From NCBI GenBank assembly GCA_964640665.1, contig CAZXHT010000003.1, positions 106,941 to 170,940 on the forward strand: DNA of 64,000 nucleotides, read 5' to 3'. The DNA is from DATKYQ01 sp964640665. Lineage in GTDB: Bacteria; Myxococcota; B64-G9. Under the pieces are notes generated by a model. The model had not been told where the DNA came from, made no database searches, and saw nothing but the letters and a program-made list of their open reading frames with translations. How positions within the stretch are numbered: position 1 is the stretch's first letter; each line of letters starts with the position of its first letter. Below, piece after piece: positions 36,771 to 46,168 of this stretch. The translations under genes and the position numbers were made by a program.

Positions 36771-39722
36771 ATGAAATACTTTCTTGCCTCCTGTCTCTTG
36801 CTGGCACTGGCCGCGCCCGCCCTGGCGGCCGCCCCCGGCGACGTGGTGATCAACGAGGTGGCCTGGATGGGCACCTCGGTGACTGCTGATGAGTGGATCG
36901 AGCTTTACAACAACACCGGAGCCGACGTCGATCTCGACGGATGGACGATAATCGACGACGGCGGCTCGCAGACATACACCATCAGCGCGGCGTCCTGCGC
37001 GGGCGGCTCGTGCGTCATCGCGGCCGGAGGTTACTTCCTGATCGAGGAGCGCGAGGAGGCCACCAGCGAGACGGGCAACCTGTTAGTCGATCTCAACCTG
37101 GGCAACCCGGGCGACTCGCTCGATCTGCACGACGCTGCCGATGCCAGTATCGACATGGTCGACTGCTCGGCCGCCTGGTTCGCGGGCGACAACGGCGACG
37201 ACCGCTCCATGGAGCGCTACGATCCCAGTCTGGGCGGCAACTACGCCATCAACTGGGGCACCTACGACATATCGATAGCGACATACGCGACCGACGCCGG
37301 CGGCAACCCGATAAACGGCACGCCCGGCCGGAAGAACTCGATCTTCGGCTCGCCCCCGGGCCCGTCCGTCATCCATGTCCATTGCCTCGACGCCGCCGGT
37401 ATCGACCTCTACTTCGACGCCGACGTGGACCAGACCAGCGCCGAGACGGCTACCAACTACGTGCTAAACGCCGGCGGCGCGGATATCACCCCGGCCGGTG
37501 CGGCCCGCGACACAACTAATCTCACAGTTGTTCACCTGACCGGCATCTCGGGGCTTACGAACGGCGACCTGACCACAGTAACGATCTCGGGAGTCGAGGA
37601 CAACGACCTGCACGTTTCCGGTGATTCGTCGGCCGAGTTCTTCGCCGGCGTGGTCGATGTGGGCTTCGTGCGCGCGGACGCCAACGGCGACTTCGTCCCC
37701 GACCTGCTTTCGACCGGGCCAGACGTCTTCTTCACCGTGCACGTCACCGTCACGGCCGTCAAGCGCTTCTACTACGCCGAGTCGTTCGTCCAGGACGCCA
37801 CGGGCGGCCTGGCCATCTTCGACCAGCCCACTTCCGACGGCCTGGCCCGCGGCGACGAGATCTTGCTCTCGGGCCTGCTCGATCAATACGACGGCAAGGA
37901 CGAAATCGTCGACTGCCGGCACAGCTTGCTCAGCCAGGGCAACCCGCTGTCTGTGGCGGTATTGACGCTGGCCCAGCTTGCAGCCAATCCCGAAGCCTAT
38001 GAGAACATGCTGATCGGTATCGCCACCGTCAGCGACACGACCGGCGGCGACATCTGGCCGGCCTCCGGCAGCGACGCCAATATCGAGGTAAGCGACGACG
38101 CCGGTGTCACGAACTACGTCATGTATATCGACAAGGACACCGGCATCCCCGGCAACACCGAGCCGACCTATCCCGTAAACATCATCGGCATCGGGTGGCA
38201 GTACAGCATGGCCAATCCCCCGGCCGACAGCTACTCCGTGAGCCCCCGGGACATGGCCGACATCGGCGTCGCCGACTGGCCGGACGGTTCGACCCGGCCC
38301 TGCTACAACGGCCCGGCGGGCACCGCCGGCTTCGGCATCTGCCATGCCGGAACCGAAACCTACACGGCCGGCGCCTGGAGCGGAAACTGCGTCGGCGAGG
38401 TCACACCGGCGGCCAACGACGACCAGTGCGACGGGGTCGACGACAATTGCGACGGAACACCCGACGACGGGGCCGACCTGACGCTGGTCACCCGCTGCGG
38501 CGCCTGCGACAACGACTGTACCGCTTTGCCCAACATCGCCAATCCTTCATGCGATACCTCGGGAGCCTCACCCGTGTGCGCTTTCGATTGCCAAACAGGC
38601 TACGGCGACTGCACCGGCGACGCCGGATGCGAGACGCCGCTTGGCACGTTGGACAACTGCAGTGCATGCGGTGACATGTGTGTCTTCGATAACGCCGCCG
38701 GTTCGACCTGCACCGCGGGCGCCTGCGTGATGGTTTGCGACGCGGGCTTCGACGACTGCCTAAACGGCATTACCGACGGCTGCGAGTCCTCGCTGAGCAG
38801 CACGTCCACCTGCGGCGACTGTAACACCGCCTGCGTGAACGGCGAGTTATGTGTAGATCCCGGCGGCGGCGGCTTCGAGTGCTCGAGCACCTGCAGCGAC
38901 GCCGACAGCGACGGCCACGCCGATGCGAGCTGCGGCGGCGATGACTGCGACGACAGCGACAAACTGGTCTACCCGGGCGCCACCGAGTTGTGCGATACGG
39001 TGGACAACGACTGCGACACGGAGACCGACGAGGATTTCACCACTCTTGGCCAGGCCTGCGACAGCGACAACGACCCCGACCTGTGTGCCAACGGAACCTT
39101 CGTCTGCAACCCCGCCCAGGATGGAGTGGTCTGCGCCGGCGACGTGGCCGCTGTCGAGGCCTGCAACGGCCTGGACGACGACTGCGATTGCCCCGGGGAC
39201 ACCAACGACGACAAAATCGTCTGCGGGCCCGGCGATGAGGGAGTGGACGAGGACTGGCCCGAGTTGGGCCAGGCTTGTGACGGGACGGACGATGACCTGT
39301 GTCTGGATGGTCATCTGATTTGTAACCAGGCAGGCAACGGTCTCAGCTGCGACGATGACGACGCCAGCAATGAAGAGCTGTGCAACAACACGGACGACAA
39401 CTGCGACGGACAGATCGACGAAGACTTCGGCACCTACACCTGCGGCAAGGGCGTCTGCGAGGTTACAATCGACGTCTGCATCGACGGCGTCTTGCAGGAA
39501 TGCGTGGCCACCAATAACGATCCTCACTACGAGCCGGTCACCGAGCTAACCTGCGACGACGAACTCGACAACAACTGCGACGGCTTCGTCGACATGCAGG
39601 ATCAAGACTGCACGAAGAAGGGCGGCGGCGGGTGCGGCTGCTCGTCGAGCGAGCGGCCGCACCCGGCACTGTTCGGCCTCCTGCTGGCCGCACTGGGGCT
39701 GGCCCTGCGCAGGCGAACATAG
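36771..39722 (+). CDS. Surface protein: lamin-tail domain, MopE-like Cys repeats, MYXO-CTERM-like tail
   Basis: The ATG at 36771 follows AAAGGAG. The 983-residue product has a signal peptide (MKYFLASCLLLALAAPALA). An N-terminal lamin-tail domain (DVVINEVAWMGTS, EWIELYNNTG), a beta-rich middle and an OB-like segment (ARGDEILLSGLLDQYDGKDE) follow. The second half holds Cys/Asp repeats of the MopE type (DDNCDGTPDDG, DNDCDTETDED, DNCDGQIDED, DNNCDGFVDM). The end is GGGGCGC, a helix and RRRT, matching the sorting tail on other proteins here. Probably exposed at the surface; function unknown. Confidence 0.85.
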   Translation: MKYFLASCLLLALAAPALAAAPGDVVINEVAWMGTSVTADEWIELYNNTGADVDLDGWTIIDDGGSQTYTISAASCAGGSCVIAAGGYFLIEEREEATSETGNLLVDLNLGNPGDSLDLHDAADASIDMVDCSAAWFAGDNGDDRSMERYDPSLGGNYAINWGTYDISIATYATDAGGNPINGTPGRKNSIFGSPPGPSVIHVHCLDAAGIDLYFDADVDQTSAETATNYVLNAGGADITPAGAARDTTNLTVVHLTGISGLTNGDLTTVTISGVEDNDLHVSGDSSAEFFAGVVDVGFVRADANGDFVPDLLSTGPDVFFTVHVTVTAVKRFYYAESFVQDATGGLAIFDQPTSDGLARGDEILLSGLLDQYDGKDEIVDCRHSLLSQGNPLSVAVLTLAQLAANPEAYENMLIGIATVSDTTGGDIWPASGSDANIEVSDDAGVTNYVMYIDKDTGIPGNTEPTYPVNIIGIGWQYSMANPPADSYSVSPRDMADIGVADWPDGSTRPCYNGPAGTAGFGICHAGTETYTAGAWSGNCVGEVTPAANDDQCDGVDDNCDGTPDDGADLTLVTRCGACDNDCTALPNIANPSCDTSGASPVCAFDCQTGYGDCTGDAGCETPLGTLDNCSACGDMCVFDNAAGSTCTAGACVMVCDAGFDDCLNGITDGCESSLSSTSTCGDCNTACVNGELCVDPGGGGFECSSTCSDADSDGHADASCGGDDCDDSDKLVYPGATELCDTVDNDCDTETDEDFTTLGQACDSDNDPDLCANGTFVCNPAQDGVVCAGDVAAVEACNGLDDDCDCPGDTNDDKIVCGPGDEGVDEDWPELGQACDGTDDDLCLDGHLICNQAGNGLSCDDDDASNEELCNNTDDNCDGQIDEDFGTYTCGKGVCEVTIDVCIDGVLQECVATNNDPHYEPVTELTCDDELDNNCDGFVDMQDQDCTKKGGGGCGCSSSERPHPALFGLLLAALGLALRRRT

Positions 39723-39735
39723 GCTAAGAGAAACC

Positions 39736-42700
39736 TTACGAGAACTCGGTCACCTTGCCGCTGAAGAGGTTATCCACCTCTTGTTCTAGCTGCTCCGATG
39801 AGCCCACCTGGTCGGGCAGCGCGAGCACAGTCTCGCTCCCGGCCTGCGGCAGGCGGATGTGCAGGTAGGCCTTGCAGGAACCCTTGAAGCGGCCCAGGAT
39901 CGTCTTCAGCTCCTCGAGCTTGTCGGGAGTCAGCCCGTCCGCCTGTAGCTTGAAGCTCACGCGCGATGTCTTCTGCGCCTGCTCATCGGCCAGCAGCGCA
40001 ACCTCTCGCACCCGCAGCCTGGCGACGGGGTTCTCGTCACCCTCCATGGCCACCGTGCCCTTGACAAGCAACGGCTCGCCCGACTTCAGCAGGCCCTCGC
40101 AAAGCGCGAACTCCTTCGAGAAGACGATCGCCTCGCAGGTGCCCTCGATATCTTCGAGCACTAAAGTGGCCATGCGACCGGAGCCGCTCTTCAGGGGCCG
40201 CTCGCGCATGGACGCAACCAGGGCGGCCAGGGCGACGTCCTTGCGCGCCATTTGCCCGAGGCGCGAGCTTACACAGTTTGTCAGGCGCCCAATCAGTCGC
40301 CGGTAGCGATCGAGCGGGTGGCCGGTCAGGCAAAAACCCAGCGCCTCGCGCTCTAGGGCCAGCCGCTCGCGCTCCGACCACTCGGGCACCTTGGGCAAGG
40401 GTGGCTCGTCGTCCAGCCCGCCCACGCCCCGACCGCCGCTCATCATTGCAAGCAGACTGCGCTGGCCGCTTTGCCTCTCCCGCTGGCGCGCCTGCGCCCT
40501 GCTGAAGGCCAGCTCGACCGCGGCGCACTGGCAAGCGCGCCCGGCGCCCAGGGCATCGAGCGCCCCGCTCTTGATCATCACATCCACCAGGCGCTTGTTG
40601 ACCTTGCGCAGGTCGATGCGCGCACAAAGATCGAACAGCGATAAAAAAGATTTCTCCTCGCGGGCCTGGCAGATGACCTCGATGGCGGTATCGCCCAGCC
40701 CCTTGACGGCGCCGAGACCGAAGAGGATCTTGCCGTCCGTAACCGAGAACCTTTTTTGCGAGCGGTTGACGTCCGGGGGCAAGATCTCGATGCCCATCTC
40801 GCGCACCTTGGCCAGGTGTCGCACCAGCTTTTCGGTGTTGTCCATCTCAGAAGACAATAGCGCCGCCATGAACTCCAGCGGGTAGTGCGCCTTGAGATAA
40901 GCGGTCTGGTAAGAGATCAGCGCATAGGCCGCCGAGTGGGACTTGTTGAAAGCATACTCGGCGAATTTCTCGATCTTCGTAAACAGCCCCTCGGCCTCAT
41001 TGAGCGGCATGCCGCTTTTTTTACCCGCCCCCTCTATGAACATCTTCTTCAGGCGGGCCATCTCCTCGGCCTTTTTCTTGCCCATCGCCTTGCGCAGGAT
41101 GTCCGCCTGGATCATGCTGAAGCCGCACAGGTCGACGGCGATGCGCATCACCTGCTCCTGATAGATGATCACCCCGTAGGTGCTCTCGAGCGCCGCCTTG
41201 GTGGCCGGATGTGGATAACTGACGCCGCGCCCGCGCTGCTTGCGATTGATGTAGTCTTCGACCATCCCGGCGCCCAGCGGCCCGGGGCGGTAGAGCGCCA
41301 CCGCCGCGATGATGTCCTCGAAGCGATCGGGTTTCAGCTCCTTCATCAACTGCTTGAAGCCGTCCGACTCGACCTGGAAGACTCCGTCGGTCTCTCCCGA
41401 GATGAGCAGATCGAAGACGTCATGATCGTCTAGCGGGATCTCCAGGATCTCGATCTCATGTCCCCCGGCGCGGATCATTTCCAGGGCGTGCTGGATCACC
41501 GTCAGCGTCTTCAACCCCAGGAAATCGAACTTCACCAGGCCGGCCTTCTCGACCTCGTCCTTGGCGAATTGGGTCGTCAGCACGCCCTCATCGCCACGGA
41601 GCACCGGTACCATCTCGAGCAGCGGTTTGTTCGAGATGACGATGCCCGCGGCGTGCGTCCCGTAGTGCCGGTTGAGTCCTTCCAGCGAGCGGGCGATCTG
41701 CACCACCTCGCGGTAGATCGGCTTCTCGTTCTGGATCTCCTCGAGGCGCGGCTCTTCACGCAGCGCCTGGTCGAGAGTCACCTTGGGACCCAGTGGAACC
41801 AGCTTCGAGATGCGATCGGTCTCGGCGAACGAGAGGCCCATCACCCGGCCGACGTCCTTGATCGCCAGGCGCGGCTTGAGTTGCCCAAAGGTGATGATCT
41901 GCGCTACGCGATCGCTGCCGTACTTTTCGGCCACGTAGCTTATTACTTCTCCGCGCCGATCCTGGCAGAAGTCGATGTCGAAGTCGGGCATGTTGACCCG
42001 CTCGGGGTTGAGGAAACGCTCGAAGAGCAGGTCGTAAGGCAGCGGATCGATGGCAGTGATCCCCAGGCAAAAGGCCACCAGCGAGCCGGCTCCCGATCCG
42101 CGCCCCGGGCCTACCGGAATGCCTTTGCGCTTGGCGTAGGCGATGAAGTCCCAGACGATCAAGAAGTAGCCCGAAAAGCCCATGCGCTTGATGACGTCGA
42201 TCTCGTAGTTGAAGCGCCGGGTATAACGCTCGCGCTTCTCCGCATCGTCGCCGGCCAGGTGCCGATCGAGGCCCTGTTTGGCATTGACCTCGAGGTAGCT
42301 GTCCAGATTGTATTCCACGGGCACTTCGTAACGCGGCAGGTAGACCTTGCCCAGTTCGAGTTCCAGGTTGCAAGCATCCGCGATCAGGCGCGTGTTCTCG
42401 ATGGCTTCGGGCGTGTCGGCGAAGAGCTTCTTCATCTCCTCTTCAGAGCGCAGATACAGATCCTCGGTGTCGTGGCGCATGCGCCCGGGGTCGTCTATTG
42501 TCTTGCGCGTCGAGATGCACAGCAGGATGTCGTGGGCGCGGTGGTCGCCCGCCTTGAGGTAGTGGCAGTCGTTCGTGGCAACCAGGGGCAGCTTGCGCTC
42601 GGCGGCAATCTCCAAAAGGGACAGGTTGACTTTCTCTTGCTCCGGTAGGCCGTTGTGCATCAGCTCGAGGAAGAACCAGCCCGGCTCGAAGAGCGAAGCG

Positions 42701-43179
42701 TACTCGGCCGCGGCGCGCGAGGCTTCCTCGACGTGTCCATGCTTGATGAAGCTGGCAATCTCGCCGCTCAGACAAGCCGACATGCCGACCAGCCCCTCGG
42801 AGTACTTGGCGAGCAGAGGCTTGTCGATGCGCGGGTGGTAGTAGAACCCGTCCAGGTAGGCCAGGCTCACCAGGCGGCACAGGTTGCGATAACCGATCTC
42901 GTTACGCGCCAGCAGCACCAGGTGATACATCTCGCGCGTGCTGCGATCGCTCATGCCCCGGGGGCCGGCCACGTATACCTCGCAGCCGATGATCGGTTTG
43001 ATCCCAGCCGACCGGGCGCGTTGATAGAAATCGATCACGCCGAACATGTTGCCGTGATCGGTCATGGCGACGGAGTCCATCTTCAGCTCGCGCAGGCGAT
43101 CGAAAAGCTGGTCGAGGCGGATAGCACCGTCGAGCAAACTGTACTGCGTGTGCAAGTGAAGATGGGTAAAACTGGCCAT
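39736..43179 (-). CDS. dnaE: DNA polymerase III alpha subunit
   Basis: The 1147-residue protein has an N-terminal PHP domain (FTHLHLHTQYSLLDGAI), polymerase motifs with catalytic aspartates in NMPDFDIDFCQDRRGE, finger and thumb regions (YGVIIYQEQVMRIA, SHSAAYALISYQTAYLKAHY), a helix-hairpin-helix region and an OB domain near the C-terminus. The start is set at 43179, where family homology begins; no ribosome site is visible and a TTGACT-N17-CACTAT promoter-like sequence ends close to it. It faces the surface-protein gene convergently, 13 bases away. Confidence 0.97.
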   Translation of the reverse strand: MASFTHLHLHTQYSLLDGAIRLDQLFDRLRELKMDSVAMTDHGNMFGVIDFYQRARSAGIKPIIGCEVYVAGPRGMSDRSTREMYHLVLLARNEIGYRNLCRLVSLAYLDGFYYHPRIDKPLLAKYSEGLVGMSACLSGEIASFIKHGHVEEASRAAAEYASLFEPGWFFLELMHNGLPEQEKVNLSLLEIAAERKLPLVATNDCHYLKAGDHRAHDILLCISTRKTIDDPGRMRHDTEDLYLRSEEEMKKLFADTPEAIENTRLIADACNLELELGKVYLPRYEVPVEYNLDSYLEVNAKQGLDRHLAGDDAEKRERYTRRFNYEIDVIKRMGFSGYFLIVWDFIAYAKRKGIPVGPGRGSGAGSLVAFCLGITAIDPLPYDLLFERFLNPERVNMPDFDIDFCQDRRGEVISYVAEKYGSDRVAQIITFGQLKPRLAIKDVGRVMGLSFAETDRISKLVPLGPKVTLDQALREEPRLEEIQNEKPIYREVVQIARSLEGLNRHYGTHAAGIVISNKPLLEMVPVLRGDEGVLTTQFAKDEVEKAGLVKFDFLGLKTLTVIQHALEMIRAGGHEIEILEIPLDDHDVFDLLISGETDGVFQVESDGFKQLMKELKPDRFEDIIAAVALYRPGPLGAGMVEDYINRKQRGRGVSYPHPATKAALESTYGVIIYQEQVMRIAVDLCGFSMIQADILRKAMGKKKAEEMARLKKMFIEGAGKKSGMPLNEAEGLFTKIEKFAEYAFNKSHSAAYALISYQTAYLKAHYPLEFMAALLSSEMDNTEKLVRHLAKVREMGIEILPPDVNRSQKRFSVTDGKILFGLGAVKGLGDTAIEVICQAREEKSFLSLFDLCARIDLRKVNKRLVDVMIKSGALDALGAGRACQCAAVELAFSRAQARQRERQSGQRSLLAMMSGGRGVGGLDDEPPLPKVPEWSERERLALEREALGFCLTGHPLDRYRRLIGRLTNCVSSRLGQMARKDVALAALVASMRERPLKSGSGRMATLVLEDIEGTCEAIVFSKEFALCEGLLKSGEPLLVKGTVAMEGDENPVARLRVREVALLADEQAQKTSRVSFKLQADGLTPDKLEELKTILGRFKGSCKAYLHIRLPQAGSETVLALPDQVGSSEQLEQEVDNLFSGKVTEFS

Positions 43180-43334
43180 GAGAAAAATCATAGTGAACTT
43201 CAGTTTCCGGAAAGTCAAGACGCTCCCGACTCATTTCCTTCGCCGCCCCCAATGTCCTGTATTTTGTGAGATCTTCTGTGATTGACTGCTGCCTCGCTGA
43301 TGCGCTAGTGTCTCCGACCGGACACGAGGCTCAG

Positions 43335-44693
43335 ATGCCGGAATACAGACAGGACAGGCGGCCCGAGGTCGATGATCTCGAGGCACTGGTGGAAGGCGGG
43401 GATGAGCGGGCGCTGAAACGCTTCTTGATGCTGTTGCACCCGGCCGACATGGCCACGCTCTTCGACACGCTCGACCGCGATTACTGGCAGCGGGTGATCG
43501 CGCTGCTGGACACCAGCCAGATCTCCGACCTGATGGAAGAGCTGCCCGACCACCTCAGGGACGACCTGGCCGATCATCTCAGCCCGGTCCAGCTCACCGG
43601 CGCCTTCGAGGAGATGGCCTCGGACGACGCAGCCGACGTGATAACCGATCTTCCGCCGCAACTGGCCCAGGCAGTATTGAGTGCGCTTCCCAGCGAGGAC
43701 CGGCGCGAGGTCGAGACGCTGCTGCGTTATCCCGAGGACTCGGCCGGCGGCCTGATGCAGCTCGAGCTGGTTTCGGTCGCCGAGCGGGCCACAGTGGACG
43801 AGGCCGTCGAGGCAATTCGCGCCAACTCCGACGAGGTCGCTGACTTGCACTTCGTCTACGTGGTGGACGACGAACAGCGTCTGACCGGCTGGCTGCCGCT
43901 GGACAAGCTCATTTTAGCCCGCCACCAGCAAACTATCGCCGAGTTGGCAGACCGCGATTACCACGCGGTGACACCCGAGGTCGACCAGGAGGAAGTAGCG
44001 CGTATGTTCAAGCGTTACGACCTGGTCACTCTGCCGGTGGTTGACGCCAAGGGGATGCTGCTGGGCCGCATCATGCACGACGACGTGGTCGACGTGATCG
44101 TGGAGGAGGCCGACGAGGACATCCTGCGCCAGGCCGGCGCCGAGGAGCCCGAGTTGGTCTACACCAACAAGATCTTCAGCATCGCCTCGGCACGCCTGCC
44201 CTGGCTGATCGCCAACGCATTCGGCGGCCTGGTATCGGGCTCGTTGCTGTGGCGTTTCAGGGTGGGGTTTCCGAACATGCTGACACTGATGATCTTCATT
44301 CCGGTAATAGCCGCCATGGGCGGCAACGTCGGCACGCAGTCTTCGGTAATCGTCATTCGCGGCTTCGCCACCGGCAGGGTCAATCTTAAGAGCCTGGGCC
44401 GCGTGTTGATCAAGGAATTCTCGGTAGGCCTGATCATGGCAATCCTGTGCGGGCTGACGGTAGGCCTCTTCACCCGCCTGTGGCAAGGCAATGCCGTCCT
44501 GGGCCTGACGGTCGGGGTGGCCATGGCCGCGGCCATGTTGGTATCGACAATGATGGGCGTCTTGATCCCATCTTTCTTCCGCCTGGTGAAGATCGACCCG
44601 GCCTTGGCCTCCGGTCCCCTGGTGACCACCAGCAACGACATCATCGGCATCTCGATCTACTACCTGGTGGCCCTGCTAATCATCGGCGGCTGA
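43335..44693 (+). CDS. mgtE: Magnesium transporter MgtE
   Basis: The ATG at 43335 lies five bases after GAGG. The 452-residue product has the MgtE N domain (acidic helices, ELPDHLRDDLADHLSP), two CBS domains (about 130-260), the plug helix and five transmembrane segments, with the pore signature GGNVGTQSSVIVIRGFATG. MgtE is a Mg2+ channel gated by the cytoplasmic N and CBS domains. The gene is monocistronic as far as can be seen. Confidence 0.95.
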   Translation: MPEYRQDRRPEVDDLEALVEGGDERALKRFLMLLHPADMATLFDTLDRDYWQRVIALLDTSQISDLMEELPDHLRDDLADHLSPVQLTGAFEEMASDDAADVITDLPPQLAQAVLSALPSEDRREVETLLRYPEDSAGGLMQLELVSVAERATVDEAVEAIRANSDEVADLHFVYVVDDEQRLTGWLPLDKLILARHQQTIAELADRDYHAVTPEVDQEEVARMFKRYDLVTLPVVDAKGMLLGRIMHDDVVDVIVEEADEDILRQAGAEEPELVYTNKIFSIASARLPWLIANAFGGLVSGSLLWRFRVGFPNMLTLMIFIPVIAAMGGNVGTQSSVIVIRGFATGRVNLKSLGRVLIKEFSVGLIMAILCGLTVGLFTRLWQGNAVLGLTVGVAMAAAMLVSTMMGVLIPSFFRLVKIDPALASGPLVTTSNDIIGISIYYLVALLIIGG

Positions 44694-44712
44694 CCGAAAG
44701 AACGAGGTTGTT

Positions 44713-45102
44713 CTACAGCGATCGCTCCCGCAACTCGGATACGCGCGCCAGCGATGGAAAATCGCGATCCCTGTGCAGCACGACCAAGTCGTTCTGCAGG
44801 GCGCAGGCCGCGATGAGACAATCGACGGACGAACGAATCGTAAGCCCGTTGCGGCGCGCCGCCCGGAAAAGTCCGACCGCCTTTTCGAACACCCCGACAC
44901 CGAGAGGAGATTCCACGACCGGCAAGGCGAGCATCGACTCTCTGGCCAAACGGTAGGCGCGCTCATCTCGAAAACCCTGCAGTACCTCTTGGATAACGGG
45001 CAGACAGGTAGTCACTTCGTCGAATTCTACGACTTGCTCGAGAATCAATGGATCGCGCGCGCGGAAGGTCTCAACCCATACTGACGTGTCAACGAGGATC
45101 AC
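44713..45102 (-). CDS. vapC: PIN-domain toxin, VapC family
   Basis: The GTG-started ORF encodes 129 residues with PIN-domain acidic residues: MILVDTSVWVE (first Asp), LPVIQEVLQGF (Glu), SSVDCLIAACA (Asp) and HRDRDF (final Asp). VapC toxins are Mg2+-dependent RNases that usually cut tRNA or rRNA. The start lies inside the antitoxin gene, with a 14-base overlap, as usual for this pair. Confidence 0.92.
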   Translation of the reverse strand: MILVDTSVWVETFRARDPLILEQVVEFDEVTTCLPVIQEVLQGFRDERAYRLARESMLALPVVESPLGVGVFEKAVGLFRAARRNGLTIRSSVDCLIAACALQNDLVVLHRDRDFPSLARVSELRERSL

Positions 45103-45334
45103 TGGGCGGCCCCGGAGATTGGTCTGGCACCGAGACGGAACGATTCGCGCGCATCTGTTCGAGGTCGCCTTGCCAAAGGCCGGATCCGGTCAGCTCCAGA
45201 ATGCGCCTGGCCTTGGCCCGCCGGACGAAGTCAAAAAGCGCCATGTTCACCGCCCGCGAGTAGGTCTTGACGCCGGCCAGTCGAACGGCCTCCTCGAGAA
45301 GTTCCTCATCAAGCATAAGATTTGTACGTTTCAT
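45089..45334 (-). CDS. vapB: VapB-type antitoxin
   Basis: From the ATG at 45334 the product has 81 residues, starting MKRTNLMLDEELLEEAVRLA (a ribbon-helix-helix) and containing DFVRRAKARRILELTGSGLW, a segment typical of VapB antitoxins of PIN toxins. It should bind the toxin and its own promoter. No ribosome site precedes it. The promoter places the transcript start at or very near the ATG, so the message may be leaderless. Confidence 0.9.
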   Translation of the reverse strand: MKRTNLMLDEELLEEAVRLAGVKTYSRAVNMALFDFVRRAKARRILELTGSGLWQGDLEQMRANRSVSVPDQSPGPPSDPR

Positions 45335-45340
45335 GCGTAT

Positions 45341-45370
45341 AGTGTACCCAAAAAAACAGGAGAGGGTCAA
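45341..45370 (-). promoter_or_regulatory. vapBC promoter, probably giving a leaderless transcript
   Basis: The minus strand reads TTGACC, 18 bases, TACACT, then six bases to the ATG of vapB. With the usual 6-7 base distance from the -10, transcription would begin at the start codon. Confidence 0.5.
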
Positions 45371-45400
45371 GTTACCCACCTTGCTAGACTTAGGCTCTTT

Positions 45401-46168
45401 TCAGGCGCGGTACTTCTTGCGCCTCTTGTTCGGCGTCTCGGGGCCTCCGTGGAAGGCCATCCAGACATCCATGCGGTGGAAGATTCCTCTGATCATGGCC
45501 AGCTCGCGTTTATCGAGGTTGGCCCGCGATAGCACCTTGCGTAGCTCGCACAGGATTAGCTCGGGGTTCTGGGGGTTGAGATACTCTATCTCTGAAAGAG
45601 TGCGCTTCATGTGCGAAAGCACCTTTTCGAGTTCTCCGGCACTGACGACGGTCTTTTCCTTCCTGGCCGTGCCCTGCCCCCGGACAATGGCGCGCCTGGT
45701 CTCCCAGGCGATCAGCATCACGGCCTGGGCCAGGTTCATCGATGGATAGTCGCTCGCGGTCGGTAGCGTCAGTATGTCGCGGCACAGGCCCAATTGGCTG
45801 TTGTTCAAGCCGCACGGTTCCGGCCCGAATACCAGCGCCACGCGGGCGTCTGTGGGCAGGGTCGCAAGACGCTTGCCGAAATCATCGGGGCCCATGGGCG
45901 GTTTGCGATCGGGATGGGTGCGCGGGCGGCAGCTCAACCCCACTACCCAGTTCACCTTCGAGACGGCCTCCTCCAGGGTCGGATAAATCCGTGCCTTGGT
46001 AAGCAACCCTACGGCGTGCACGGCCATCTTGCGCGCCTGGCGCTCGTCTTCGTAGCGCGGGTTGACCAGAACCAGCGAATCGAAGCTCATATTGGCAAGC
46101 GCCCGGGCAACGCTACCGACGTTGCCGGCCTCGCGCGGCTCGATCAGGATGAAATCGAAATTCGTCAA
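45401..46168 (-). CDS. trmJ: SpoU-class RNA 2'-O-methyltransferase, TrmJ-like
   Basis: The 255-residue protein carries the three SPOUT knot motifs: REAGNVGSVARALANM near the N-terminus, LVFGPEPCGLNN near 112, and YPSMNLAQAVMLIAWE near 142. A C-terminal helical region with SEIEYLNPQNPE, typical of TrmJ, follows. TrmJ methylates the ribose of residue 32 in tRNA; assignment of the exact site is by family. It overlaps the upstream GspF-like gene by four bases. Confidence 0.88.
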   Translation of the reverse strand: MTNFDFILIEPREAGNVGSVARALANMSFDSLVLVNPRYEDERQARKMAVHAVGLLTKARIYPTLEEAVSKVNWVVGLSCRPRTHPDRKPPMGPDDFGKRLATLPTDARVALVFGPEPCGLNNSQLGLCRDILTLPTASDYPSMNLAQAVMLIAWETRRAIVRGQGTARKEKTVVSAGELEKVLSHMKRTLSEIEYLNPQNPELILCELRKVLSRANLDKRELAMIRGIFHRMDVWMAFHGGPETPNKRRKKYRA

